From: an uncultured Pseudomonadota bacterium
Lineage (GTDB): Bacteria; Myxococcota_A; UBA796; SXON01
Direction: 5' to 3'
DNA length: 42,392 nt
NCBI GenBank assembly: GCA_903921785.1
Contig: CAIXRH010000335.1
Coordinates: 1 to 42,392 of the forward strand
The position numbers and the translations under genes are program-made. Shown here piece after piece: positions 1 to 7,786 of this stretch (the first letter of the stretch is position 1; every line of letters begins with the position of its first letter). Under the pieces are notes generated by a model that was given only the letters and a program-made list of their open reading frames with translations, searched no databases and was not told where the DNA came from.

Positions 1-119
1 AGGGCGTTTTGCACCTTCGTGCGTATGCGAAGAGCGGACGCTGGACCGAACTGGAGGGCACCGTGCTCGCCCACTGCCGCTGGCGTCCCACCGTGCGAAG
101 TGCCCACCAGGGTGCCTGA

Positions 120-638
120 CCGGCTTTTGAGCATCGCGCCCCCCCCCTGGAGACGCAGTATTGGTCCGCGGTTCCGTTCACGCTCGGCACGGGCCCGGAT
201 CGACAGGCCGTGAAGTACTCGGCGCGGCCATGCACCCCGGGAACATCGAGGATTCCCACCGATCCCGGGCCCGACTACCTCCGCGAGGCGATGGTCCGGA
301 CCCTCGCCGGCGGCGACGTCTGTTTCGAATTCCTCGTGCAGCCGCGCGCGGGAGACGGGATGAGCGTGGAGGATTCCCGAACAGAGTGGACCGAAGCCGA
401 GGCTCCGTTGGTAAAGGTCGCGACGCTCACCATTCCCCGGCAGGAGTTCAGCTCCCCGGCGCAGGATGCGTTCTGTGAGGACCTCTCGTTCACCCCGTGG
501 CACTCCCTCCCGGAGCATCGACCGCTCGGCGGGATGAACCGGGTGCGCCGTGTCGTCTACGAATCCGTCTCCGCGCTACGGCACGAGCTCAACGGGACGG
601 AGCGGCGCGAACCCTCGGGGGAGGAGCGGTTTCCATAG
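120..638 (+). pseudogene. C-terminal remnant of a SrpA-like catalase family protein
   Basis: The frame is open from just after a stop at 117-119 to the TAG at 636-638. It reads like the last ~170 residues of the heme catalase-related (SrpA-like) family: a PLETQYWSAVPFTLG segment, then AVKYSARP, then VEDSRTEW, VKVATLTIPRQEF, LSFTPWHSLPEHRPLGGMNR and a closing RxxLNGT. In the family these follow a heme-binding N-terminal half of about 170-200 residues, which is absent here. No credible start codon precedes the conserved part. A run of nine C at 139-147 lies at the start of the homology, so a frameshift or assembly error there could hide more of the gene; the other frames upstream are not recognisably catalase. 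Best read as a decayed gene; the homology call comes from motif memory, not a search. Confidence 0.6.
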
Positions 639-652
639 CGGAGCGCGGCGCC

Positions 653-683
653 CTCCCGCCCGGGGGCGTTGTTCCCGGGGGAG
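653..683 (+). terminator. GC-rich hairpin after the catalase remnant
   Basis: CTCCCGCCCGGG at 653-664 can pair with CCCGGGGGAG at 674-683 (one bulged base), leaving a 9-base loop. It sits 15 bases after the stop of the catalase remnant. No T-run follows, so it would be an imperfect intrinsic terminator at best. Confidence 0.3.
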
Positions 684-736
684 GCCCAACCACGTCAAGC
701 GGCTGGCGGCGCCCCACCGCCTTGCCCCCCGGACCC

Positions 737-781
737 GTCGGCGGTCGAGGAGCCACCGTCGGCGAGAATGGCGGGGCGGGC
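737..781 (+). repeat. Dispersed intergenic repeat, copy A
   Basis: The segment contains GGCGGTCGAGGAGCCACC followed by GTCGGCGAGAATGGCG. Closely similar segments occur at 12249-12296 (opposite strand), 23884-23920, 23948-23978 (opposite strand) and 30913-30950, all between genes. The shared core is GGTCGAGG, then a GC-rich 6-9 bases, then GTCGGCGARAATGG with small changes. The rest of the 639-913 gap shows no gene I can support. Confidence 0.6.
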
Positions 782-913
782 GAAGTGGCCGGCCGCGACG
801 GCGTTCCACCTCCAACCCTCGCCCCCGCCGCGCCGCCGCCGCCAGTCTTGGCTCGCGACGGTGGAGGAGGGCCGGGAGGTCAGCGTAGGATCAACCCTGA
901 CCGCGCAGCCCCG

Positions 914-2554
914 CTACTTCGCCACCGTCACCGCCTTCTCGCTGAGCACCTTCTCCCCCGCGAGCCAGCGCACCCGCCAGCCGTCCGCGCCGAGCGGCCA
1001 CACCTGCGCCGCCGGGACCTTGCCCAGCGACACGGGCTCGCTCCCCGCCGTGGTGAACCACGCGACGCCCGCGGCGTCGCGGGTGAGCGCGCGGAACGGG
1101 TCGTACGCGGAAGGCACGAGCTGTTCGAAGGTGGTCGGGGCGGTCCACGGGATGGGGGTGCCGGTCTCCCAGAGTTTTCCGGAGAGGTCGAGGCGGAGCG
1201 TGCGCGCCTGGGGCGGGGTGGTGTCCACGCCGGGGAGCGTCTGCACGGCGAGGATCGAGAGCCCGCCGGCGCGGCCGTCCTTGTCGGGGAGCGAGTCGAA
1301 CGCGACGGCGCCGGTGGTCCAGCCGTCGCCCGGCTTCCAGGCGCGGACGCCCTTGAGCGGGAGCTTCACGTTGTCCTTGGGGGCGGCGCGGTACACGTCG
1401 AGGCCCTTGGGGTGGGCCAGGGCGAGCACGAGCCCGCCAGACGCGTCGATCGCGGTGGAGACGATCGGCGGCCGCGCGGGCAGCTCGCCCACGTTGCGGA
1501 AGTGCACCTCGCCGCGCTCGCCCATCACCAGCACCTTCACGCCGCCGCTGTCGCCCTTGGGGTTGGGCACCCACACCGGCACCATCAGCCCCCCCGCGCC
1601 GTCGGACACCCCGCGGCCGAGCAGCTCGATCTTCGGCCACGGCGCCCCGAGCGACCGCACGCTACCGGAGATGCGGGTGCCCTCCAACCGCGCCGCGCGC
1701 ACCTCGTTCGGCGCACCCAGCCAGTACACCCACCGCGACCGCGGCGCGTTCGCCTGGGAGATCGACAAGACCGGCTGGATCGCCGTCGTCGCCCGGAACA
1801 GGCGCGAGCGCGCGAGGAGCCGGGAGCCGTCGCCGGCGGCGTACTGGTCGAGGTACACGTCGAACCCGGAACGGGCGGCGTGCACCCAGGTGAGCACGGC
1901 CCCGGAGTTGCGGGCGATGGTCGGCTCCCACACCGGGTCCCCCGCCACGGGCTTCGCCGGGACGATGCGGAACTTCTGGGTGGGGAGGACGACCGCCTTC
2001 TCGCCGTCGCCCACCATCACGTTGAGCTGCCAGTCCCCCATGTCCAGCGCCGCGGAGGAGGGGATCTCCAGGAGCACGGTGCGGCCGCCGCGGGGCGCGA
2101 GCGTCCAGTCGCCGCCCGTGTCGAACTGCGGGGGGGTGGTGTAGCGCTCGGAGAGCTTGCCGTCGGGGCTCACCAGCTTGAAGTGCACCAGGTGCGGGCG
2201 CGCCGAGAGGTCGGGCACCTGGATCGGCGCGGCCGTGGGGTTGTTGAGCGCCACCTCCACGAGGATCGGGAAGCCGGAGAGGTACTCGTCCCGGGTGTCG
2301 GCGTGCACGACGGCCCCGGAGGGCGCGGTGCCCTGGGTGCCGGCGCCGAAGTCTTCGGTCTGCACGCGCGGCTTGGCCGGGGGCAGCGGCGCGGGGGTGG
2401 GCTTGGTCGCCGGGGCGGCCGGCGCTGGCGCCGCTGGCGCGCTGGGCTTGGCGGGGGCGCTTCCGGAAGCGGGGGCGGCCGGGGCCGGAGCAGCAGGCGG
2501 GCCCGCGAGGGCCATCGAGCCCACGAGGAGCGGCAGGAGGAGCAAGGGACGCAT
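914..2554 (-). CDS. Secreted protein with Pro/Ala linker and a beta-rich body, function unknown
   Basis: 546 residues. Residues 1-18 are a signal peptide (MRPLLLLPLLVGSMALAG). Residues 19-62 are a low-complexity Ala/Pro linker, a common envelope or periplasmic spacer. The first part of the body (about 70-200) is Ig-like in feel, with VEVALNNPTAAPI and a GPR-type loop. From about 205 on there are repeated short blades with W, G and D turns (GDPVWEP, SRWVYWLG, GDGWTTGAVAFD), suggesting a beta-propeller, though no named repeat is recognised. It begins 14 bases after the stop of the CCA-adding enzyme on the same strand, so the two are probably cotranscribed. The ATG start at 2554 gives an immediate signal peptide. 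Function unknown. Confidence 0.85.
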   Translation of the reverse strand: MRPLLLLPLLVGSMALAGPPAAPAPAAPASGSAPAKPSAPAAPAPAAPATKPTPAPLPPAKPRVQTEDFGAGTQGTAPSGAVVHADTRDEYLSGFPILVEVALNNPTAAPIQVPDLSARPHLVHFKLVSPDGKLSERYTTPPQFDTGGDWTLAPRGGRTVLLEIPSSAALDMGDWQLNVMVGDGEKAVVLPTQKFRIVPAKPVAGDPVWEPTIARNSGAVLTWVHAARSGFDVYLDQYAAGDGSRLLARSRLFRATTAIQPVLSISQANAPRSRWVYWLGAPNEVRAARLEGTRISGSVRSLGAPWPKIELLGRGVSDGAGGLMVPVWVPNPKGDSGGVKVLVMGERGEVHFRNVGELPARPPIVSTAIDASGGLVLALAHPKGLDVYRAAPKDNVKLPLKGVRAWKPGDGWTTGAVAFDSLPDKDGRAGGLSILAVQTLPGVDTTPPQARTLRLDLSGKLWETGTPIPWTAPTTFEQLVPSAYDPFRALTRDAAGVAWFTTAGSEPVSLGKVPAAQVWPLGADGWRVRWLAGEKVLSEKAVTVAK

Positions 2555-2568
2555 CGCGCCCTACTATG

Positions 2569-3879
2569 TCACCGGACTCGCGTCCGTGCCCACGCCAGCG
2601 CCGCCTCCGGGGACGAAAGGTGACCCTCCAGCTGCGCCTGCCGCACCTCCCCGAGGATCCGCCCGACCTGCCGGCCCGGCGGGAGCCCGAGGGCGAGGAG
2701 GTCCCGGCCGGTCAAGAGCGGCATCAGCGGGGCGCGCAGGACACCGAGGGACTCCGCCACCTCGCGGAGGCCGGGGTCGTCGAGGAGCGCCGCGTAGAGC
2801 TCCACATCCACCCGCTCGGCGAGGCGGCGGGCGCGGGTGGCGGCGCGGGCGGCGCCATCGGCGGACGGCGCTGCCGCACCGGTCGCGACAACATCATGCA
2901 CTCCGTCGTGAGTCGTCGCGACGATAGCATGCACGCTGCGATCCGCTTCGTTTGCGGCTGTCTCCTCTCTCCGCGCGGCGTCCAACGCGAGCGCCTGGGC
3001 CCGCACGTCGTACCCCTCCCAGGTGAAGACGCGGAGGCGCTCGAGGGTGTCGAGGAGGCCGGGGCCCGTGGCCGAGGCGGCGAGGAGCACGGCGAGGCGA
3101 CGGGGCTGCGACTCCAGGGGGAGCGCCGCGAGGCGGTCGATCGCCGGGGGGCAGGCGATGTCCCACGCGGGGATCACCCGCGCCCAGAGGCGGGCGCGCC
3201 ACGCGAAGTCCCAGCCGAGAGACGGGCGTCGACCCTTGAGGAGGAGCTTGTCCACCTCCCCGCGAACGCGCTCCGCGGGCAGCTCCCCGAGCGCCATCGA
3301 CGCGCAGAGCGCCTCCAGCTCCGGCGCCACCTGGAACCCGAACCGCGCCGCGAACTGGGCCACCCGCAGGGCGCGGAGCGGGTCCTCCACGAAGCTCTCG
3401 TCGTCCACCGCGCGCAGGCGTCCGGCGGCGAGGTCGGCGACGCCGCCGAAGGGGTCGAGCAGCTCGCCACTGAGCGCGTCCCAGGCGATGGCGTTCACGG
3501 TGAGGTCGCGGCGGCGGGCGGCTTCGCGGACGCCGAGGCCGGGGTCGGCCACCGCCTGGATCCCCTTGTGGCCGGCGCCGACCTTGCTGTCGCGGCGGGG
3601 GAGGCTCACGTCGAGCTCTTCGCCGCCGAGGCGGAGCTTGAACACCCCGAAGGCGCGACCGACCTCGTCGACCCGGCCGAACTCGCGAAGCACACCGCGC
3701 AGCTCGGCCGCTTCGAGGTGGTGAACCTCGATGTCGAGGTCTTTGGTGGGCCGGGCGAGCAGCGCGTCGCGCACGCAGCCGCCGACCAGCAGCGGCCGGC
3801 CGCCGGCCGCGGCGAGGCGCTTCAGGAGGCGCAACACCGCGGCAGGGAGGGGCACGAGCGCGGGGCGGAGGTCGATCAC
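2569..3879 (-). CDS. cca: CCA-adding enzyme / poly(A) polymerase family tRNA nucleotidyltransferase
   Basis: 436 residues, GTG start. It adds or repairs the 3' CCA of tRNA, or adds poly(A); the family is class II nucleotidyltransferases. The N-terminal catalytic domain is clear: LLVGGCVRDALL (about 30-41), the metal-binding pair in KDLDIEV (D47 and D49), RRDLTVNAIAWD (about 122-133), and the neck helix EDPLRALRVAQFAARFGF (about 166-183). The C-terminal third is Ala/Leu/Arg-rich and has no HD phosphohydrolase motif. Poly(A) polymerase versus CCA specificity cannot be settled by eye. At least two of the three nearby tRNA genes carry an encoded CCA, so a repair or mixed role is plausible. It is divergent from the redoxin-like gene, with only 26 bases between the two start codons. 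Confidence 0.9.
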   Translation of the reverse strand: MIDLRPALVPLPAAVLRLLKRLAAAGGRPLLVGGCVRDALLARPTKDLDIEVHHLEAAELRGVLREFGRVDEVGRAFGVFKLRLGGEELDVSLPRRDSKVGAGHKGIQAVADPGLGVREAARRRDLTVNAIAWDALSGELLDPFGGVADLAAGRLRAVDDESFVEDPLRALRVAQFAARFGFQVAPELEALCASMALGELPAERVRGEVDKLLLKGRRPSLGWDFAWRARLWARVIPAWDIACPPAIDRLAALPLESQPRRLAVLLAASATGPGLLDTLERLRVFTWEGYDVRAQALALDAARREETAANEADRSVHAIVATTHDGVHDVVATGAAAPSADGAARAATRARRLAERVDVELYAALLDDPGLREVAESLGVLRAPLMPLLTGRDLLALGLPPGRQVGRILGEVRQAQLEGHLSSPEAALAWARTRVR

Positions 3880-3905
3880 CGTGCCGCGGATGTTAACCCT
3901 CCCGG
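3880..3905. promoter_or_regulatory. 26-base divergent start region
   Basis: The GTG of the cca gene (reading left) and the ATG at 3906 (reading right) are only 26 bases apart. The one AT-rich island is GTTAAC at 3891-3896, 9 bases before the rightward start and 11 before the leftward one. It could serve as a -10 for a leaderless or nearly leaderless message. No Shine-Dalgarno sequence is seen for either gene. Confidence 0.35.
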
Positions 3906-4427
3906 ATGCTGCTCCCGTTGTTCGCCCTCGCGCTCGCCGGCGCGCCCGCTCCGTCCGTCCACGTGGGGGACCCCGCGCTCCTCTTCTCGCTGCCGGCGAT
4001 CAACGAAGACGCCGCGCTGCACGACGTCGCGCGCACCAACGTGGCGCTCAGCGACTACACCGGGGTGATGCCCGGCTTCCCGGCCAAGGCGCTGGTGGTG
4101 ACGTTCCTGCACCGCGAGGGTGGAGACGCACAGCTCGCCGCCCTGGATCGCCTCGCGAAGAAGTACGACCGCTCGGGGGTGAAGGTCGTCGCGATCCTCG
4201 CCGGCCCGGGCGAGATCGCCAGCGTCTCCGACTGGGTCGAGACCCAGCACCTCAGCTTTCCGGTGCTTCGCGATGTGCACGACATCGTCGTCGCCCGCTA
4301 CGGGGTGACGCAGTTCCCGATGACCGTCGTCGTCAACGCCGACGGCGACATCGCCGCGCTCGGCGTCGCCCGCTCCAACCTGGAGACCTCGCTCGACACC
4401 GTGCTCACCGGGCTGGTCGGCAAGTAG
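3906..4427 (+). CDS. Thioredoxin-fold (TlpA/AhpC-TSA-like) exported protein lacking CXXC
   Basis: 173 residues with a short signal peptide (MLLPLFALALAGAPA). The body follows the redoxin order: a strand with VGDPALLFSLPAINED, the strand ALVVTFLHREGG where TlpA-type proteins have FWATWCPPC, then KKYDRSGVKVVAIL, SFPVLRDVHDIVVARYGVTQFPMTVVVNADGDI, which holds the cis-Pro loop (QFPMT) and the usual last strands. The active-site cysteines are absent and the mature protein has no Cys, so it cannot act as a thiol oxidoreductase. It may be a structural or binding relative, or work with a partner. A lipoprotein gene follows 45 bases downstream in the same direction. Confidence 0.8.
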   Translation: MLLPLFALALAGAPAPSVHVGDPALLFSLPAINEDAALHDVARTNVALSDYTGVMPGFPAKALVVTFLHREGGDAQLAALDRLAKKYDRSGVKVVAILAGPGEIASVSDWVETQHLSFPVLRDVHDIVVARYGVTQFPMTVVVNADGDIAALGVARSNLETSLDTVLTGLVGK

Positions 4428-4472
4428 CGCGGCACGGCGCTTGCAACGCTTCGTAGCGTTCCCGAGGCTCCC

Positions 4473-5096
4473 ATGCTCTTCTTCCTCGCCCTCGCCGCCT
4501 GCGACTCCGAACCCCTCGCCTGCGACACCATGGCGGCCTACTCGGTGAACGTCACGGTGGACGCGCCGAACGCCGAGAACCTCACCGTCACCTACGCGGT
4601 GGACGGGGTGGACAAGGGCGCGTGCGACAGCTGGCAGGCCGGCAGCTACGCCTGCGGCGTCGAGGTCGCCGGGCACTTCGTCATCACGTTGATGGCCGAC
4701 AACTACGCCACCACCACCGCCGAGGTGGACGTCGCCCAGGGCGAGTGCCACGTGGAGCCCGAGGCGCTCACCCTCGCCCCGGAAGCCGTGGATTGTTCCG
4801 ACACCTCTCCGTCGATCGTGGTCAACCTCACGGCCTCCGACGCCACCGCCCTGTTCGACCCGAGCGTGCTCTGGATCGAGTCCGGCGGCGAGATCGACCA
4901 GCCGTGCACCTACTTTGGGGACATCGAAGGCGGCACCCAGTGGACCTGCGGCGACGGCACCCCGGGCGACTTCATCGTGACCGGGATGGCCACCGGCTAC
5001 GGTCCCGCCACCCAGGCGGTCACCGTGCCCAACTCCGACTTCGGCTGCGGCCCGGAGACGCAGACCGTGGACATGGTGCTGGAGCCGGATGCGTAG
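4473..5096 (+). CDS. Small lipoprotein with two copies of a beta-sandwich-like domain
   Basis: 207 residues. MLFFLALAAC is a lipoprotein signal peptide with the lipidated Cys at residue 10. The mature part holds two similar halves, about 24-105 and 112-205. Each has an opening VNVTV/VVNLT strand, a cysteine pair (ACDSW...YAC; PCTYF...WTC), a GxFxIT/GDFIVTGMA strand with an aromatic motif (DNYATTT; TGYGPATQ), and a closing EC/GC-containing strand. This looks like an internal duplication with one disulfide per half, possibly a carboxypeptidase-regulatory-like beta-sandwich. Exact family not recognised. It follows the redoxin-like gene by 45 bases, and both products are exported. Confidence 0.8.
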   Translation: MLFFLALAACDSEPLACDTMAAYSVNVTVDAPNAENLTVTYAVDGVDKGACDSWQAGSYACGVEVAGHFVITLMADNYATTTAEVDVAQGECHVEPEALTLAPEAVDCSDTSPSIVVNLTASDATALFDPSVLWIESGGEIDQPCTYFGDIEGGTQWTCGDGTPGDFIVTGMATGYGPATQAVTVPNSDFGCGPETQTVDMVLEPDA

Positions 5097-5117
5097 GGGG
5101 CCGCCTCACCGATCCAG

Positions 5118-6160
5118 GTGCCCCGCGTCCGAATCGCCTCGAATCGATGCCTGCTCCTGTGGATCCTGCTCCTCGCCGCCCGCGCCACCCCGCCAGACGA
5201 TTCACCCGCCGGCCCGCCGCCCCTGCCAACCCATCCGAACCCGGCTATCGTACCGTCATCCTCACGCTGACGTGTTCGTCTCCCTCCTCCTCGCGAGCAC
5301 CCGTCGACGGGGATGGGGTGGCGGAGGTGGTGTACCCCGACGCGGGCTGGGTGATGGCGGTGGGTGTCGATGGCGTGACCCGCTGGGCCTGGCCCAGCGC
5401 CGTGGAGCCGTACGGCACGTCAGGCGTGGTGCTCTGGGACGTCAACGCAGACGGGACCCCCGAGGTGCTCCTGTCCGGCAGCACCGGCGCGAGCATCCTC
5501 GAGGGCAACAGCGGCGACGAGCACGTACTCACCACCTTCCTGGTGACCGTGGAGGGCGGGGGTTGGGAGATGGAGGTCGCGGACCTCGACGGGGACGGCT
5601 CCGCAGAGCTGCTCGCCGCCCTCCCGGCCACCGGGGACCCGGCCGTCCGGGCGTGGACGCACCGGGGCGTGGGCGGCTGGCCGTCGAGCGTCGGGCTCTG
5701 GCCGAGCTCCGACTGGGCGGGCGACAACGTCGACGACCGGGGCGTGGCCACGGCGCCCGCGCACTGGGGCGACGGCTACCGCCGGAAGCCCACCGGGGAC
5801 CTCTACGGCGGCGCGGACCTCGCCTTGTCCCTGTCGGATCAGTGCCTCGCTTCGTGTGAGCCCGGGCACGCGTCCGGGCACGTGGTGGTCGCGGTGCGCA
5901 ACGAGGGTCCGTACGCCTCCGCTCCCGACGTCCCGGTGGCGCTCTACGCCGCGAGCGGCCAGCTCCTCGCCGTGCAGACGGTCTCCGGGCAACTCGCGAG
6001 CGGCACCCGCTCGGTCGGGCTGGACTTCCCCGTAGACCCGCGCGGCTGGGCGGCGTCCGGGCTGCGCTTCGTGGTCGGCGATCCCGGCGATGGCACGGTC
6101 CTCCCCGACTGCGACCCGGCCGACAACACCCTCGTGGTGACGCTGCCGGCGTGTGAGTGA
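5118..6160 (+). pseudogene. Broken FG-GAP/VCBS secreted protein gene (signal peptide and body in different frames)
   Basis: A GTG at 5118 opens a frame reading RCLLLWILLLAARATPPDDSP, a good signal peptide plus Pro-rich spacer, but it stops at the TGA 5268-5270. From about 5300 a different frame carries clearly real coding sequence to the stop at 6158-6160. It has Ca-binding FG-GAP loops (VDGDGVAEVV, DVNADGTPEVL, DLDGDGSAELLAAL), a DLYGGADL segment, and a CARDB-like tail (VVVAVRNEGPYASAPDVPVALYA). The body lacks a start codon, a signal peptide and the N-terminal blades expected for such proteins, which usually exceed 500 residues. The simplest reading is an internal deletion plus frameshift in an exported FG-GAP protein. 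The alternative, a short gene starting at an internal GTG, is less likely. Confidence 0.6.
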
Positions 6161-6259
6161 GCCCGGGCGCGGATCCAGCCTCTCGGCGCCACCGGCGGGA
6201 GAGGGGGGCGGTGTCGGCCGTCGGGACCGCTTTCCGCCGACGCCCGACCCGGGTTGGGC

Positions 6260-6265
6260 TATGCT
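6260..6265 (+). promoter_or_regulatory. TATGCT -10-like hexamer, possible leaderless start
   Basis: TATGCT lies 6 bases before the GTG at 6272, in an otherwise GC-rich gap. With transcription starting about 7 bases after a -10 box, the message would begin at or next to the start codon. There is no Shine-Dalgarno sequence. The same arrangement recurs before the starts at 24558 (CATACT) and 25562 (TACCCT). Confidence 0.35.
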
Positions 6266-6271
6266 CACGGC

Positions 6272-7786
6272 GTGACGGTCGCGCGCGCCCCGCTCTGGCT
6301 ACCCTGGTGGATCGCCGCAGGATGTTCGTCCATCGCGACAGACCCGAGCGACAGCGCGGCGCCCGACACCGCGGACTCCGCCGCCGAAGCCACCGACACC
6401 GCGGAGACGGCCGCCCCGGAAGACGCCGACAACGACGGCTTCACCGTCGCCGACGGCGATTGCGATGACAGCCGCCCCCACGTGCACCCCGGCGCGCCCG
6501 ACTACTGCGACGGCCTCGACGCGGACTGCGACGGGGAGCCGATCCCCCCCGGATCCTGCTCCCAGCCGGGCGACCCGAGCGTCATGTGGACCTGGTCGAT
6601 CGAGCCGGGCGACTACGAGGGCATCGACGACCTGCGCGCCGGGGACCTCAACGGCGACGGCCTGCCCGAGCTGCTGCTGCCCTACAGGCGGTCCGACGAC
6701 GACCATGGTCTGGTCATCGACGAGACCCCGCTTCGGAGCCGCCCGCCCACCAGCGACTGGGCGGATCCCGACGTGGTGCTCGGCGCGGCCTGGTTTTGGC
6801 GCGTCATCCCCACCCCGGACGCGGACGGCGACGGCCTCGACGACCTGTGGCTCGATGGCGGCGATGCGCTCAGCTTCGTCGCGGGGACGCCCGAGGGCTT
6901 CAACGAGGGAGCACGGTCCACGGGGCAGATCGCGAGCATGCGATGGACCGAGTTCAACTACTTCCCCGAGGACTCCAGCTGGGCCGACGGCCCCCTCGAC
7001 CTCGACGGAGACGATGTCGCCGAGCTGCTCGTCTTCACCCGGGACGCGACCGACCAGACCCGCTGGCTGAGCGCTGCCTACGCCTCCGACGGCATTCGTG
7101 GCGACTACGGGTTGGAGCGCGCGCCCCGGATGCGGGTGGACACGTCGCGCACGGACTCCCAGTACGGAGGCCCCGTCGGCGACCTGGACGGCGACGGGTG
7201 CGGAGATGCTGTGTTTTACGTACCGGGCCGCGACGGCAAGCGCGCCGCGAGGTTCCTCCCGGGGGCGGACTGGGTGGACGACGGACAGCTCGAGGACGCC
7301 ACCGTGCTCCTCGAGTACGGCGTTTCGGGCGACGGCAAGGACGTCTACGCGTACGTGGAGGGCACCCCGCCGGAGGACTTCGACGGGGACGGGCTCGCCG
7401 ACAGCCTCGTGTTCACGTTCGGCGACGGCGAGTCGTGCTCGCGCATCCTCACCGGCGGTCTCCCCTCCGGGCAGGTGGACGACTGGACCTGGCTGCGCAT
7501 CTGCAATGCCAGCGTGCTCGGCTGGTACCCCGACAGCGACGGCGACGGGATCGCGGAGCTCTGGACCAGCGGCTACGGCGTCATCCCCTCGACCGAGGTC
7601 AGCGGCGGCGGCACGTTCGAGCTGCCCGATTTGAGCCTGGTCGACACGGAGGGGGACAGCCCTCGCGTCGTCCGTGACCTCGATGGCGACGGGCTGCCCG
7701 AGTGGGTCTACGTCGAGTTCGAGCTTGGCACCACCTACATCGTGGGCGGCTTCCCGCTGCCGATCGACGACCCGACGAAGTGGTGA
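6272..7786 (+). CDS. FG-GAP repeat lipoprotein with one MopE-type metal-binding motif
   Basis: 504 residues from a GTG at 6272; an in-frame TTG at 6254 would add six residues but weakens the signal peptide. LPWWIAAGC is a lipobox, so the product is probably anchored in the outer membrane. A Thr/Asp/Ala-rich linker follows, then one MopE-like unit (DADNDGF, GDCDD, HPGAPDYCDGLDADCDG), then at least six FG-GAP Ca-binding loops (DLNGDGLPELLL, DADGDGLDDLWL, DLDGDDVAELLV, DLDGDGCGDAVF, DFDGDGLADSLV, DLDGDGLPEWVY). These usually fold as a beta-propeller used in surface adhesion or binding. Its last 52 bases overlap the convergent 3' end of the next gene. An apparent -10 (TATGCT) lies 6 bases before the start. 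Confidence 0.85.
   Translation: MTVARAPLWLPWWIAAGCSSIATDPSDSAAPDTADSAAEATDTAETAAPEDADNDGFTVADGDCDDSRPHVHPGAPDYCDGLDADCDGEPIPPGSCSQPGDPSVMWTWSIEPGDYEGIDDLRAGDLNGDGLPELLLPYRRSDDDHGLVIDETPLRSRPPTSDWADPDVVLGAAWFWRVIPTPDADGDGLDDLWLDGGDALSFVAGTPEGFNEGARSTGQIASMRWTEFNYFPEDSSWADGPLDLDGDDVAELLVFTRDATDQTRWLSAAYASDGIRGDYGLERAPRMRVDTSRTDSQYGGPVGDLDGDGCGDAVFYVPGRDGKRAARFLPGADWVDDGQLEDATVLLEYGVSGDGKDVYAYVEGTPPEDFDGDGLADSLVFTFGDGESCSRILTGGLPSGQVDDWTWLRICNASVLGWYPDSDGDGIAELWTSGYGVIPSTEVSGGGTFELPDLSLVDTEGDSPRVVRDLDGDGLPEWVYVEFELGTTYIVGGFPLPIDDPTKW

Noticed and set aside
1-119. Catalase N-terminal sequence in the first 119 bases
   Set aside because: None of the three plus frames reads as catalase; one ends at a stop at 117-119 and may be the tail of an unrelated gene, but it is too short to name.
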